Source: Nitrospiraceae bacterium UBA2600 (GTDB taxonomy: Bacteria; Nitrospirota; Thermodesulfovibrionia; Thermodesulfovibrionales; Thermodesulfovibrionaceae). Taken from it: a stretch of 64,000 nt of DNA. The notes under the pieces were generated by a model that saw nothing but the letters and a program-made list of their open reading frames with translations, ran no database searches and had not been told where the DNA came from. The DNA lies in contig DDKK01000040.1 of the NCBI GenBank assembly GCA_002339325.1, positions 62,001 through 126,000 of the forward strand, written 5' to 3'. How positions within the stretch are numbered: the first letter of the stretch is position 1; each line of letters opens with the position of its first letter. The position numbers were made by a program, and so were the translations under genes. Shown one piece after another: positions 36,548-45,840 of this stretch.

Positions 36548-37453
36548 CTAAAACCATCCTAATAATACGAGTTCTGTTATCCTTTCTCTGATCTTTCTAT
36601 ACTGAAGGGAATCACTTAATGCAGTTTCATGACTTGGTAATCCACTTCTTATGTAATTAATTAAATCACTCAACAGTTGAAGGTTTTTCTCAATTAAAAG
36701 TTCTGCAGGGTCTTTCCTTGAAACTATAAAGTCTATAACCTCCACATACCGTTCTCTTGCTTGCATTATTGCTTTAAAATTAGCTTTTTTTATTTTTTCA
36801 ATAAATGTCATTCGCCTTGCTTCTCTTTTATCCTTATCTTTACTCTTGCCTATTTCCTCAAGAAAGAGGGAATCATCGAAATTGGCTGTTCTTTCAAATA
36901 GTCCTACAAGATCAATCATAGAGAGATAATTTTCAACTTTCTCCTTGTCTATTTCATTTTTGAGGGTCTCTGCTTTCTTTTTTAAACTTAAAAAATCCCT
37001 TCTATGTAGCTTTATCATAAAAACACAATCCGAAAGGTCTTGTTTATTAGCCCTGCAGAGTTTTGAGACAATAAGATTTTCAACGGGAATAGATACTGCC
37101 GATAGCCTTTTCCCACTGTATAAAGTTACTTTTTCTTTGTCATCAATATCACCTAAATCAATAGATTCCTGAGACTCATTAGAAAATCTTAATGCAAGAT
37201 TTACTGACTTTTCAGAGACTGGAAATTCGTCCCCTACTGAAAGTCCTACTTTTAAACAGGCGTTGATGAAATCTTCTATGTCTTCTATTTCTGTCAGGGG
37301 AGACCAGATATTAATGTTGTCTGTTGTTCTTTGATACATCCCCATTGAAATTAAAACATACCCTCCAAAAACACAAAGAATGGCTTTAGAGTTTAAATAT
37401 TTATCAATTTCACTAAAAAGAAATAGTGGATGCGTTTTTTTAAACTCTGTCAT
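36548..37453 (-). CDS. Nucleotidyltransferase-like protein (DUF6036-type) with altered catalytic motif
   Basis: 301 residues. The N-terminal part resembles minimal nucleotidyltransferases of the DUF6036/AbiEii type: CVFGGYVLISMGMYQRTTDN then INIWSP. The usual pattern is RxTxDID, but here the positions read N-I-N, so both metal-binding Asp residues appear replaced by Asn. A helical C-terminal half follows (residues 150-301). Such proteins often act as toxins or antitoxins; with this motif it may be inactive. The family assignment is by motif resemblance only. Confidence 0.55.
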   Translation of the reverse strand: MTEFKKTHPLFLFSEIDKYLNSKAILCVFGGYVLISMGMYQRTTDNINIWSPLTEIEDIEDFINACLKVGLSVGDEFPVSEKSVNLALRFSNESQESIDLGDIDDKEKVTLYSGKRLSAVSIPVENLIVSKLCRANKQDLSDCVFMIKLHRRDFLSLKKKAETLKNEIDKEKVENYLSMIDLVGLFERTANFDDSLFLEEIGKSKDKDKREARRMTFIEKIKKANFKAIMQARERYVEVIDFIVSRKDPAELLIEKNLQLLSDLINYIRSGLPSHETALSDSLQYRKIRERITELVLLGWF

Positions 37454-38302
37454 ATTCGGATAGCTTTACTCATTTCCAACAAAATTATGCCACTTATGCG
37501 ATTAATTTTCACTTCCAATGCCTTGAGCAAGAGCAATTAGATAAATTTATATATACCTCCTTATATATACCTACATTTATATCCATATTTACAAAATAGA
37601 GAAATAAATCGCTCATGATAGGAACTATTATATCAAACTCTGAAGAATCTCACATACTAATCCCACCAACTATGCAGATGAATTAACTAACATTGTCTTG
37701 AGTGGAAAATATTTACAATATATTGTTCTTTCTATATTTAATGTAATAACTGATAGAAAATCGCCAAAAATTGATTTATAATAAAGAATCTTAACATAAG
37801 AAAAAACATTATGAAGATAATAAAAATTAATAAAAACAATATCGACAATAGAATATTTGCTGCGCTATTGGAAATGATAAACAGAACCAAAATCATGCTC
37901 AGAAAAAGAAAGAATAGATGAAGGAAATGTTTAAATAATGTTTAAATATGGATTAGTACTTAAGAGATTTCATTAAGGATGTAAAATACATTTAATATAT
38001 GCTAATTAAAATATATGGGAACCAATTTATGTTAGAAATTATATGATTATAAATTGTATTTATTTTGGAAATTTTAAAGGGAAAGGTTTATTAAAATAAT
38101 TTATTTAGAAGTATTTTAAAAGATTATCGGAGGTTTTTAAAAATAGAAAGATCCCTTTATAATCAAGAAACTACAAATTTATAAAAAAGCACAACAAATG
38201 GGAAAAACATTTGGGAAACTGGGAATTTATTATATGACTTTTAAACTTATTCACTAACTGGAAAACAAAATTGAAAAATTATTAAAGAAAAGAGGAAATG
38301 GT
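37454..38302. other. 849-bp AT-rich non-coding region before mcrB
   Basis: No convincing gene. It contains two 12-bp direct repeats TTATATATACCT (37547-37558 and 37561-37572). A 36-codon frame at 37811-37921 (plus) is too short and lysine-rich to support. The long AT-rich gap looks like a junction between separately acquired modules. Confidence 0.4.
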
Positions 38303-40039
38303 ATGAGTAATAACAACGGGAAAAAACTCATAAAAGAAATTCAAAATTTCATAAGAGAAAAAGCTAAAGAGTTCGGTGCTAATCCAGATAACGAATTTAA
38401 CAAACCCTATGTTGAACGGAAAAATATTGAAGATCAAGCTCTTAATGACAATGGGGCATTTTTTGGATTTATACATCCCGAAGAGGAACCTTCCGGCCCT
38501 TATCACGACTTTTCTTTTGTTATTTTTCCATCTGACAAACAAAATGATTCTTTCGACTTTTATGAGGAAGAATTCAAGGACAAATACACCATACAAGGTT
38601 TAGTTGATGCACTAAAGAAAGATAAAGTTATCGATGAGAAAATGGTAATTGACAATATAGAAAAGCTCAATAAAATATTAGAAAATACCGAGTTATATGA
38701 GAAAATACTTCAATCTAAGGAACAACAGCAAACAACTGATAGACTTACTTCTCTTAGGGAAGATTATAATAATAGTAAGAATAAAGATGTTTTAAAGAAG
38801 CTTAATAGAACTCTATTAGAGACGTTTTATCCTCAGCAAACCCCGAAGAGCCCAAAAACTAAACCATGGTTAGTTTGCCTTGGAGTAGGTTTACTTGGTT
38901 TCAAAAATGACTATGAACTTGCAACTTATCCAGGCTTAAGGAGATTATTTTCGAGACTAATAAATCAAGATGGTTTTTGCAAATCTGACTTTTCAGACAT
39001 AGAAGCGAGTTTACCAAAATTAATCACTAATAGGACAGACTTACAGCACCTAAAAAACACAATTAAGACATACACAAAAGTTTTACCAGCTTGTCAAATC
39101 GTTCACGATCCACAAAGCGAGGAAGGAAAAAAAATTATCGCAGCTTTTCTTGCTGGCTATGCAAAGATTAGAGACTGGCCCTCTAACCAAAACCATAGAA
39201 AAGCAATTTCAAAAGCTTTAGAGCCATTTTTAGGGGAAAATACAATCAATGAAATAGAAGAAGTAAAAAAGCTCTTATTAGAAAGAAAATACATAATTCT
39301 TCAAGGTCCTCCTGGAACAGGAAAAACCAGGACTGCAAAAATTGTTACAGACCAAATAGGAGCCAAAACATTTTTCACACAATTTCACGCAGAAACAAGT
39401 TTTTCTGATTTTATTTTTGGAATTCGACCTGACACAGCAAAAGAAGAGCTGAGATACAAAGAAAATCTAGGTATTTTTTCAGAGGCCTTAAAATATGCTG
39501 TTGAACATAACAATGAAAAGGTTATTTTAATCATTGACGAAATAAATAGGGCTAATCTATCAAATGTATTAGGGCCTATTTTTTATTTATTTGAACACAA
39601 GATGGATATTTCTAATGTTGAAATTGAAATTGCTCCTAATTTTAAAATAAAGAAACTACCTGAGAACTTCTTTGTAATTGCCACAATGAATACCGCCGAT
39701 AGAAGTTTAGCTGTTGTTGACTTTGCATTAAGAAGACGTTTTGCTTGGTATACTCTAAAACCAAAAAAAATTGAAGTAGAAGAGCCTTATAAATTTTATG
39801 TTGAAGACTTTCAAAGATTTCAAGAAATTTTTGAGTGGTATGCAACAAGCGAAGAGTTAAACTTACAACCAGGACAAGGATATTTTATTGCAAGCACCGA
39901 TGAAGAAATGGAAAATCGTATTAGATATGAATTATTACCTTTGATTAAAGAGTATCTGCAAGAAGGTTTTTTGCTAAATGCAAAAGAAGAATTTAACAAC
40001 TATTTCTTCGATAGAATAGAACTCTCATTGTTCGAATGA
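38303..40039 (+). CDS. mcrB: McrB-like AAA+ GTPase of a type IV restriction system
   Basis: 578-residue motor subunit of McrBC, which recognises modified DNA and drives McrC cleavage. The N-terminal 320 residues are an unfamiliar recognition region (not the classic E. coli DUF3578 by eye). The AAA+ core has Walker A GPPGTGKT (335-342), Walker B VILIIDEINRAN (407-418), and the McrB signature MNTADRS (462-468), with RRRF at 477-480. GAGGAAATGGT precedes the ATG. It overlaps mcrC by 4 nt. Confidence 0.9.
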   Translation: MSNNNGKKLIKEIQNFIREKAKEFGANPDNEFNKPYVERKNIEDQALNDNGAFFGFIHPEEEPSGPYHDFSFVIFPSDKQNDSFDFYEEEFKDKYTIQGLVDALKKDKVIDEKMVIDNIEKLNKILENTELYEKILQSKEQQQTTDRLTSLREDYNNSKNKDVLKKLNRTLLETFYPQQTPKSPKTKPWLVCLGVGLLGFKNDYELATYPGLRRLFSRLINQDGFCKSDFSDIEASLPKLITNRTDLQHLKNTIKTYTKVLPACQIVHDPQSEEGKKIIAAFLAGYAKIRDWPSNQNHRKAISKALEPFLGENTINEIEEVKKLLLERKYIILQGPPGTGKTRTAKIVTDQIGAKTFFTQFHAETSFSDFIFGIRPDTAKEELRYKENLGIFSEALKYAVEHNNEKVILIIDEINRANLSNVLGPIFYLFEHKMDISNVEIEIAPNFKIKKLPENFFVIATMNTADRSLAVVDFALRRRFAWYTLKPKKIEVEEPYKFYVEDFQRFQEIFEWYATSEELNLQPGQGYFIASTDEEMENRIRYELLPLIKEYLQEGFLLNAKEEFNNYFFDRIELSLFE

Positions 40040-41418
40040 CAAAGTCAAAAAAATTAGATGTTTTTTGCGAAATTCCCTGCCTGACTGAACAGTCAAAAAA
40101 GTTACGTGGAGTTGACTTGCAAAAAAAGTGGTTTAAATCAGCCGATAAAAGATATATTGGACAATATCTTCAAAAATTCATCAATTACAATTCAAAAGCA
40201 TTTCAATTTCTTGGTATACAGCCATATATTTTGGGAACGGACCGAAATACTGAACTAGCATTCCGTTCTTCTGAGTATATTGGTGCCATTCCTCTTAGGG
40301 CCCCTGATACAGGAAAACAAATTGGTGATTTTGTAGTTATGCCAAGGTATGGTGGTCGGGACAGATTTGAGGATTACATTGAAATTTTGAATTTAATAGG
40401 AACCGACATCAGCCCAGAGATTATTGATAGCTTACCTTTAGCTTCAGGTAAAAACTTCAGACCTCCATTATATCTGGAGGCGGTAAAATTCATTGATTTA
40501 CTTGAGAAACTTACAATGAATCCATGGAAAAAATTTGATAATGTTGAAAAAATATCAAATCAGCCGTGCGGACAAATAAATTGGAAAAAGTATATAAACA
40601 ATGAATATAAGATTGAAAACCGTTTGAAATTTCCTGTAAGATCAAATGTATTAAGCGAATTTCATAGTGAATATGCAGAAATCAGATATGTATTTGACAT
40701 TTGTAAGTGTGAACTTCTTTCACATAATACACCACAGAGAATTAAGAACAATTTAAGATCGAAGTTGATTTTTCTTGAAGAACGTTTGTATTACCACAAA
40801 CCAAAAGTTACTAAAAAAATTAAAATAAGGTTTTCTGATAGTCCAACAGTTAAAGCCTGCAAGGAACAAGCAAATAGAATTTTGAATTTCAATCTTGTAG
40901 ACAGCACTGCTTGGCGTGTTGATTTTGCAGAGGTTTTCGAAAAATTTATACAATATATTTTTAAAGAAGTAGCAAAAGAAACTGGAGGTCGATTATATTC
41001 AAACTTCAAGTTTCACTCGATGAATTCAAAGCATTACTCTTGGGAACTCAATCATATAGAGCCTGACGCAATTTACCAAAAAGAAAATATTCTAGTTTTC
41101 ATTGACGCCAAATATAAATCAAATCTTTATAATAAGTATGATCAGAGTGAATTTTTAAAAGAAGATCACAGACACGATCTACACCAAATAATGGCTTACT
41201 CATCTTTTAGTAGCACATATTTTAAATTTGGTTTTCTTTGTTATCCATCGAACCAAATCGAATTAAAGAGCATTCAGTATAGAAACACCATAAATGATGT
41301 AAAAAATATCATATTTATCTTAGGTATTCCTTTAAAAAAGGAGAGCTTAAACGAAATAAAACTATTGTTGATCAACAAATTTAACGAGATTGAAATAATA
41401 GCAACTACAAGTAAATAG
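40036..41418 (+). CDS. mcrC: McrC-like nuclease of a type IV restriction system
   Basis: 460 residues. The N-terminal half is the McrB-contacting arm region. The C-terminal PD-(D/E)xK nuclease shows Asp344 (HIEPDAIY), Asp357 and Lys359 (VFIDAKYK), the expected catalytic triad. Overlaps mcrB by ATGA. The pair should form a ring motor with nuclease that cuts modified foreign DNA. Confidence 0.88.
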   Translation: MTKSKKLDVFCEIPCLTEQSKKLRGVDLQKKWFKSADKRYIGQYLQKFINYNSKAFQFLGIQPYILGTDRNTELAFRSSEYIGAIPLRAPDTGKQIGDFVVMPRYGGRDRFEDYIEILNLIGTDISPEIIDSLPLASGKNFRPPLYLEAVKFIDLLEKLTMNPWKKFDNVEKISNQPCGQINWKKYINNEYKIENRLKFPVRSNVLSEFHSEYAEIRYVFDICKCELLSHNTPQRIKNNLRSKLIFLEERLYYHKPKVTKKIKIRFSDSPTVKACKEQANRILNFNLVDSTAWRVDFAEVFEKFIQYIFKEVAKETGGRLYSNFKFHSMNSKHYSWELNHIEPDAIYQKENILVFIDAKYKSNLYNKYDQSEFLKEDHRHDLHQIMAYSSFSSTYFKFGFLCYPSNQIELKSIQYRNTINDVKNIIFILGIPLKKESLNEIKLLLINKFNEIEIIATTSK

Positions 41419-41662
41419 TTTACGATTCAAATTTGCAATAAGTTGTAATATTGAAAAGAAGCCATTATGTCAGACTTTTATATGCTACCGGAAAATGCTT
41501 TGAACCTTAAAATTTCATCGATATTCAAATGGTATTCAAAAAAGTAAAATGCCGAGATAATAAAGATGATATGCAGTTGCACTTGTGATAAATTTTATGT
41601 TACATTTTTTTTTTACTTTTTTAACAATTGAAAGAAAAGATTTGAACCTAGGAGGAGAAAAC

Positions 41663-42726
41663 ATGGTATATCTAGCTTTACAGAGACATTATAATGCACC
41701 AAAGAATCAACCACATAACAAAACTATCGCAATTCAGAAGTGTGGTAATTACCCTTATGAAATCTCTTTGCGCTTTGCAGGATGTCAGTTAAAGTGCGGA
41801 GCTTGCTATTCTGCAAGCTATTCATGGCACCCTTGTTTTATAAATAGTAATCGTGTTGTCAATAACAAAACAATAAATGATCTAGTTAATGACTACAATG
41901 CCTTACCAACAGGGCAACCACCTTACAATTGGATGAGGATTGTAGGCGGTGAGCCCTTAAAAAATCAAAATTATGTTGACTTTTTGTTTAATTTCCTAAA
42001 ATCAATCCAAAATACTCACATATTTAATAATAAAGTAATAATACAAACTAATGGAATTTATTTAGGACAAGAGTTACTTGGAAACCAAAATACAAATTTT
42101 AGCAACATTCTTAAACAACATTTAAATGATTTAAAAAAAATACACCCCCAACTACAAATCGTAATTGAAATATCTATAAAAGGCTCAAACGCAAACGAAT
42201 TTCAACTAATATCACAATCAAATCCCAATTTATTCCAATATAACATTGGTGTATATAATGCGCTTAAAAATTTGAATATTTCAAATCTGAGACCTACAGT
42301 AGTTGCAGGGTTCGGTATTAACGAATCTCTATTGTTACCTGGATCAAGAGTGAGTAAAAATACAAGAATATTGACAATTCTAAATTCTAATAGGACACCT
42401 ATTTTTCACAACTCAGGATGGTCACCCGATTTCAAGAATCTTTATAATGACTTTCTTCAAGATTGTAAAAACCGAAATATAAATTTTCAAAAAATGCCAA
42501 TGCATGGATTTGATCCTAATAGTGGATGGGGGAGAAACGCAATTGTTAATGCAAAAAAATATATAATAAAATATATAATAATTATTTTTTAGACTCCCCA
42601 TTTTCAGCATTAGGGTCAAACTTACAACAATGCGTGTTAGATATACGTAATGATTTTTTCTACCCTGCAATTATACATAATGGGTCTTTATCCCCTGATA
42701 ATCATGCATATTATTCTGCTTTATAA
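41663..42726 (+). pseudogene. Radical SAM protein with a frameshift, beside McrBC
   Basis: From ATG 41663 (GGAGGAGAAAAC site) the frame encodes a radical SAM protein: cluster motif CQLKCGAC (Cys 41, 45, 48; CX3CX2C) and RIVGGEPLKN (GGE). After residue ~296 an A7 run (42553-42559) and AT repeat leads to a stop at 42592, but the -1 frame continues with coding-like sequence (FSALGSNLQQCVLDIRND, then FYPAIIHNGSLSPDNHAYY) to a stop at 42726. One missing A, or -1 slippage on A AAA AAA, would give about 354 residues. The product and substrate are unknown. Confidence 0.65.
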
Positions 42727-42905
42727 GTTTTGCCATAAATGGGGTAGTGGTTGATCTTTTTCTCGGCGTAGGGATTTCTGAATAGGAAGCATTTCTAATA
42801 AAGCTTTGTTTAATTAGTGTGGATCAAACCTATTGCTATGAGACTTGCCTACATGCTTTTATCAACTTCTTTCATGGTAGAGGTGCAAGAAGCATTCGTC
42901 CATCT

Positions 42906-43730
42906 TTATGGACTCGCTAGAGATTTAATTTTGTATAATCCATGCAATCTATTTGCTCTGTCAAGATATTCTCTTGGATACTCAAGGAAAAAGCCAAATC
43001 TACCATTCTTCAATGTTTCTCTAAGCTAGCTCAATCTGAATATGTAGTTTCCTATCTTTTCAGTGAAGTAAACGGGGTTTCAAAATTTCCAATATTATCA
43101 AAAATTAGAATTCCATAATTTATCTGGAAGCCTGAAGCTTAAGAGTCTCTTAGTTTTATGAATGAGTTAACTTTATTCATTTCTTATCCTTTTAGTTGAT
43201 TTTTTGAAGAAGTTGCATAATTGCATCTATCAGGCTTTCAAACCTTACACGTTTTTCGCCATACAGATTTATCATTTAATTCTCCATTATCTTAAGAATT
43301 GTTATAACTGCAAGAAATCTATCTTTATTAAGATTGTTTAAAATATCAGTCGCCAAATCTGCTACTTCTTTGCTGATTTGTTCTTGCATGATGTTGATGA
43401 GAAAGACATTCTTTTTAGGTTTATAATAGACATTGGAAACCTCTTGTACTTTATCAAAAAGTTTCCGGAGGAAAATCCGAGTGTAGAGATTTTCCATCCT
43501 AAGTATAAATTAATATCAATCCTCGTATTTAAAAATGCTAAAACAGCAAGGAAAGTCATATCTGAATCAATAAAGGAACGATTAGATTTACCTCCTCTCT
43601 TTTATTTGCAAGGATTGCAACTTTCCTCTCTTTCGCGTCCTATCTGAAATAACTCTGGCAAGAAATCCTTTAAGCTTATAAATCATCTCATATCTTAAAA
43701 TTCTTACCCGCTCCCTTAAACAACTTATTA
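42906..43730 (-). pseudogene. Decayed paralog of the ankyrin/winged-helix gene at 45841
   Basis: Broken reading frames on the minus strand align along the C-terminal half of the 679-residue protein. Examples: LKGFLARVISDR, then IVPFIDSDMTFLAVLAFL, LRKLFDKVQEVSN, KKNVFLINIMQEQISKE, NSFIKLRDS, INYGILIFD and LRETLKNGRFGFFLEYPREY near the end. At least two frameshifts and several internal stops occur. Everything upstream of about 43730 (the N-terminal half) is unrecognisable or lost. Confidence 0.8.
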
Positions 43731-43903
43731 TACACATATGCAAGTTCGCAGTGTATGGTGTAGCCGTAGAAATATCAGGAGTGGGTTGTGGATGAAAAGT
43801 CTGAGAATAGTCACTTTAAAATTATAATACTAAGGAGTATTTTTTAATTTTCGTCTTGGTTATCAGGACTATCTAGAATTTCCTGCTAAATAAAGATTGA
43901 GCC

Positions 43904-43942
43904 CTTTCTGGGAAAATCCCAAAAATGGATTTCCCCAGAAAG
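43904..43942 (+). terminator. Hairpin with T-run, possible terminator
   Basis: Arms CTTTCTGGGAAAATCC and GGATTTCCCCAGAAAG (16 bp, one mismatch) with a 7-nt loop, followed by CTTTTTAT on the plus strand. No plus-strand gene ends just before it; it also lies 60 nt past the end of the minus-strand GGCT gene, where it could act on RNA without the T-run. Confidence 0.45.
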
Positions 43943-44002
43943 CTTTTTATAGTTTTTATATAGGTGCATTTAAAAAGGTTTCAATGTCAAAGACTATTGT
44001 TT

Positions 44003-44380
44003 TCATAATACCTCCTTCTGATTTAAATATTTTATCCAGTCACCATCTTTTATTAATTTAGCATTATTTATCGGGAAACTATAAACATAGACATGAGCAT
44101 TAATCCTATCTCCTTGCTCTAATTCCACCTCGCAGAATGTTTTTCTAAAAAGCCCAAGTCTCAACCCCTCTATATAGTCAAGCCAATCAATAAATGCATT
44201 ACTTACCTCATAGACCTCACCGTATATAATACCTTTGCCGGCAACGACTCCCGGATAGGCACCAAAATCATACATGTCAAACCCACATACTCTACCAAAA
44301 CCTAAAAATCTGCAGCTTTCAATGAGTTTATGTCTTTTTTGCCCCTTTCTTAATGTTCCGTATACAAAAAGTTTTTCCAT
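44003..44380 (-). CDS. Gamma-glutamylcyclotransferase (GGCT/AIG2)-fold protein
   Basis: 125-residue GGCT-like protein. The phosphate/substrate loop YGTLRKG at residues 7-13 is conserved, as are GFDMYDFGAYPGVV and YEVSNAFIDWLDYIEG, whose acidic residues normally include the catalytic Glu. Family members cyclise gamma-glutamyl amines. It lies 15 nt after the AAA+ ATPase gene, in the same leftward operon, an unexpected pairing. Natural substrate unknown. Confidence 0.8.
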   Translation of the reverse strand: MEKLFVYGTLRKGQKRHKLIESCRFLGFGRVCGFDMYDFGAYPGVVAGKGIIYGEVYEVSNAFIDWLDYIEGLRLGLFRKTFCEVELEQGDRINAHVYVYSFPINNAKLIKDGDWIKYLNQKEVL

Positions 44381-44395
44381 TTTTTTCCTCTCCTT

Positions 44396-45658
44396 TTAGT
44401 ACACATTAAACCCAATTCTTTTTTTCTCCGTTCTGAAGCATCCCTTTATTTCTTTTGATAGTTCTTCCTTGAAGAAGTCCTTAATATCTTTTCCATAGTG
44501 CCAAGGTGACAGGTATCTGCGATAAATTGTCTTTAGCTTACCTTTTAGTGATCTGAAATCATGCTTTTTTATTTTTACAATTTCACCGAGAAGGTCTCTG
44601 ATTGTATCAGAGTTTTTAAATGCTTCTTCTAACCGCTTGTCAATTCTTCCGACTTCTTCATTAAAACTCTTAAGTACATATTCGGCAAGAAAATCTTCTG
44701 ACATAGGCTTTACAAAAACAGTATAAGCTCTTGACTTGATATAGTCTGGAATCTGATTTTCGTCATTAGCGGTTAGAATAAAAACAAAGCTTTTTAAGTG
44801 ATAAAGAGGCAGATTGAGATAGGGGTCTTCAAATGTTTTTACAGGGTCTATGATGTGGTTTATAGTATCTATTAGACGGTGTTCGTTGGAATGTCCTGTT
44901 TTATCGACTTCATCAAATATCACAATAAAAGGAAACTTTTTCACTTCTATCATTTTCCTCGCAAGTATGCTCTCTTTACTGTTAGACCAGTTTGATGCTG
45001 AACCGGCAACCCCTAAGTAGTCATTTGATGCACAGTCAATTGTAATGCATGGTATTCTTAATACATCAGCAACTATCTGACCAATCCAGCTTTTTCCGCA
45101 CCCAGGCTCACCTATAAGGAGAAGAGACTGACAACTCAGATATCTGCTCCATGATAAATCTTTTAATGTGATATGATAATCTCTTTTTCGCGCAAACCTC
45201 ATGAGTTCGATGTAATATCCGACTATAGTTTCACAAACCTTACGTAGAGAATCGTTACTTATAACCAGACTGTCAAGCTTTCTCTTTATTTTTTCTGGAG
45301 AGAAAAATAATCTGGAGTTTGTAGGAAGTTGAAGTATTTTGTAGAATATATCTGCCTCGCTGTCTGAACCTCCTTTTTCATTGAATTTTTTTAGCCAACT
45401 TTCAAGACTAAGAGCATATCTTTTGGGATAGATAGTATTCAACACTCCATTAAATTTTTCAAAATTTTGTAGATTTTTGAAAAAATCAGTTCTTTCCTGA
45501 TTGTCATAAAAGATTTTTTCCAGATGCTCAGGCGATAAGTCCGTTGTTACCTTTCCAAGCAATCTCTGCAATTCAAAAATTGAGGATTCTTGATTATTCA
45601 GTTTTGAGGCAAACCTTTGGTTAAAGTTCTTATCTCTCTTTACAACATTATCACTCAT
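44396..45658 (-). CDS. AAA+ ATPase, Lon-core-like without protease domain
   Basis: 420 residues. An N-terminal helical region (about 1-165) precedes a AAA+ core: Walker A LIGEPGCGKSWIG (about 177-189), Walker B FIVIFDEVDK, a segment FEDPYLNLPLYHLKSFVFILTAND and an IPDYIKSRA region, all in the order seen in Lon ATPase domains. No peptidase Ser-Lys domain follows, so it is likely a remodelling ATPase. AAGGAGG precedes the ATG, and a long inverted repeat overlaps its promoter. Divergent from the ankyrin/winged-helix gene. Confidence 0.8.
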   Translation of the reverse strand: MSDNVVKRDKNFNQRFASKLNNQESSIFELQRLLGKVTTDLSPEHLEKIFYDNQERTDFFKNLQNFEKFNGVLNTIYPKRYALSLESWLKKFNEKGGSDSEADIFYKILQLPTNSRLFFSPEKIKRKLDSLVISNDSLRKVCETIVGYYIELMRFARKRDYHITLKDLSWSRYLSCQSLLLIGEPGCGKSWIGQIVADVLRIPCITIDCASNDYLGVAGSASNWSNSKESILARKMIEVKKFPFIVIFDEVDKTGHSNEHRLIDTINHIIDPVKTFEDPYLNLPLYHLKSFVFILTANDENQIPDYIKSRAYTVFVKPMSEDFLAEYVLKSFNEEVGRIDKRLEEAFKNSDTIRDLLGEIVKIKKHDFRSLKGKLKTIYRRYLSPWHYGKDIKDFFKEELSKEIKGCFRTEKKRIGFNVY

Positions 45659-45671
45659 GCTTTACCTCCTT

Positions 45672-45709
45672 AATAGTTTTTATAACTAATTATAATTATA
45701 AAAACTATT
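45672..45709. promoter_or_regulatory. Inverted-repeat operator candidate between divergent genes
   Basis: 14-bp arms AATAGTTTTTATAA (45672-45685) and TTATAAAAACTATT (45696-45709) are exact complements around a 10-nt spacer, directly upstream of the AAA+ gene ribosome site. It covers the likely -10 region of that gene. The divergently encoded winged-helix protein is an obvious candidate to bind here, but this is inference. Confidence 0.6.
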
Positions 45710-45806
45710 TTTTGTCAAGTAAAATATTTTTTAAAAATTATTTAATTTGAAAAAAATGTATTAGACTTGTTTTGATGCAGTGAGGGTTTTATTTAAAGTT
45801 AAATTA

Positions 45807-45833
45807 TTGAAAATAATTTTAAAAAACTATAAA
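45807..45833 (+). promoter_or_regulatory. Promoter of the ankyrin/winged-helix gene, leaderless type
   Basis: TTGAAA (45807-45812), 15-nt spacer (short), TATAAA (45828-45833), 7 nt before ATG 45841, without a ribosome site. Confidence 0.4.
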
Positions 45834-45840
45834 ATATAGT

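Noticed and set aside
41663..42592. Prokaryotic viperin
   Set aside because: The radical SAM motif alone is not enough and no viperin-specific sequence was recognised.
42817..43029. 70-codon plus-strand gene
   Set aside because: The opposite strand carries the recognisable decayed paralog of the 45841 gene; this frame is its shadow.
44396..45658. Full Lon protease
   Set aside because: The C-terminal peptidase domain with the Ser-Lys dyad is missing; only the ATPase core is present.
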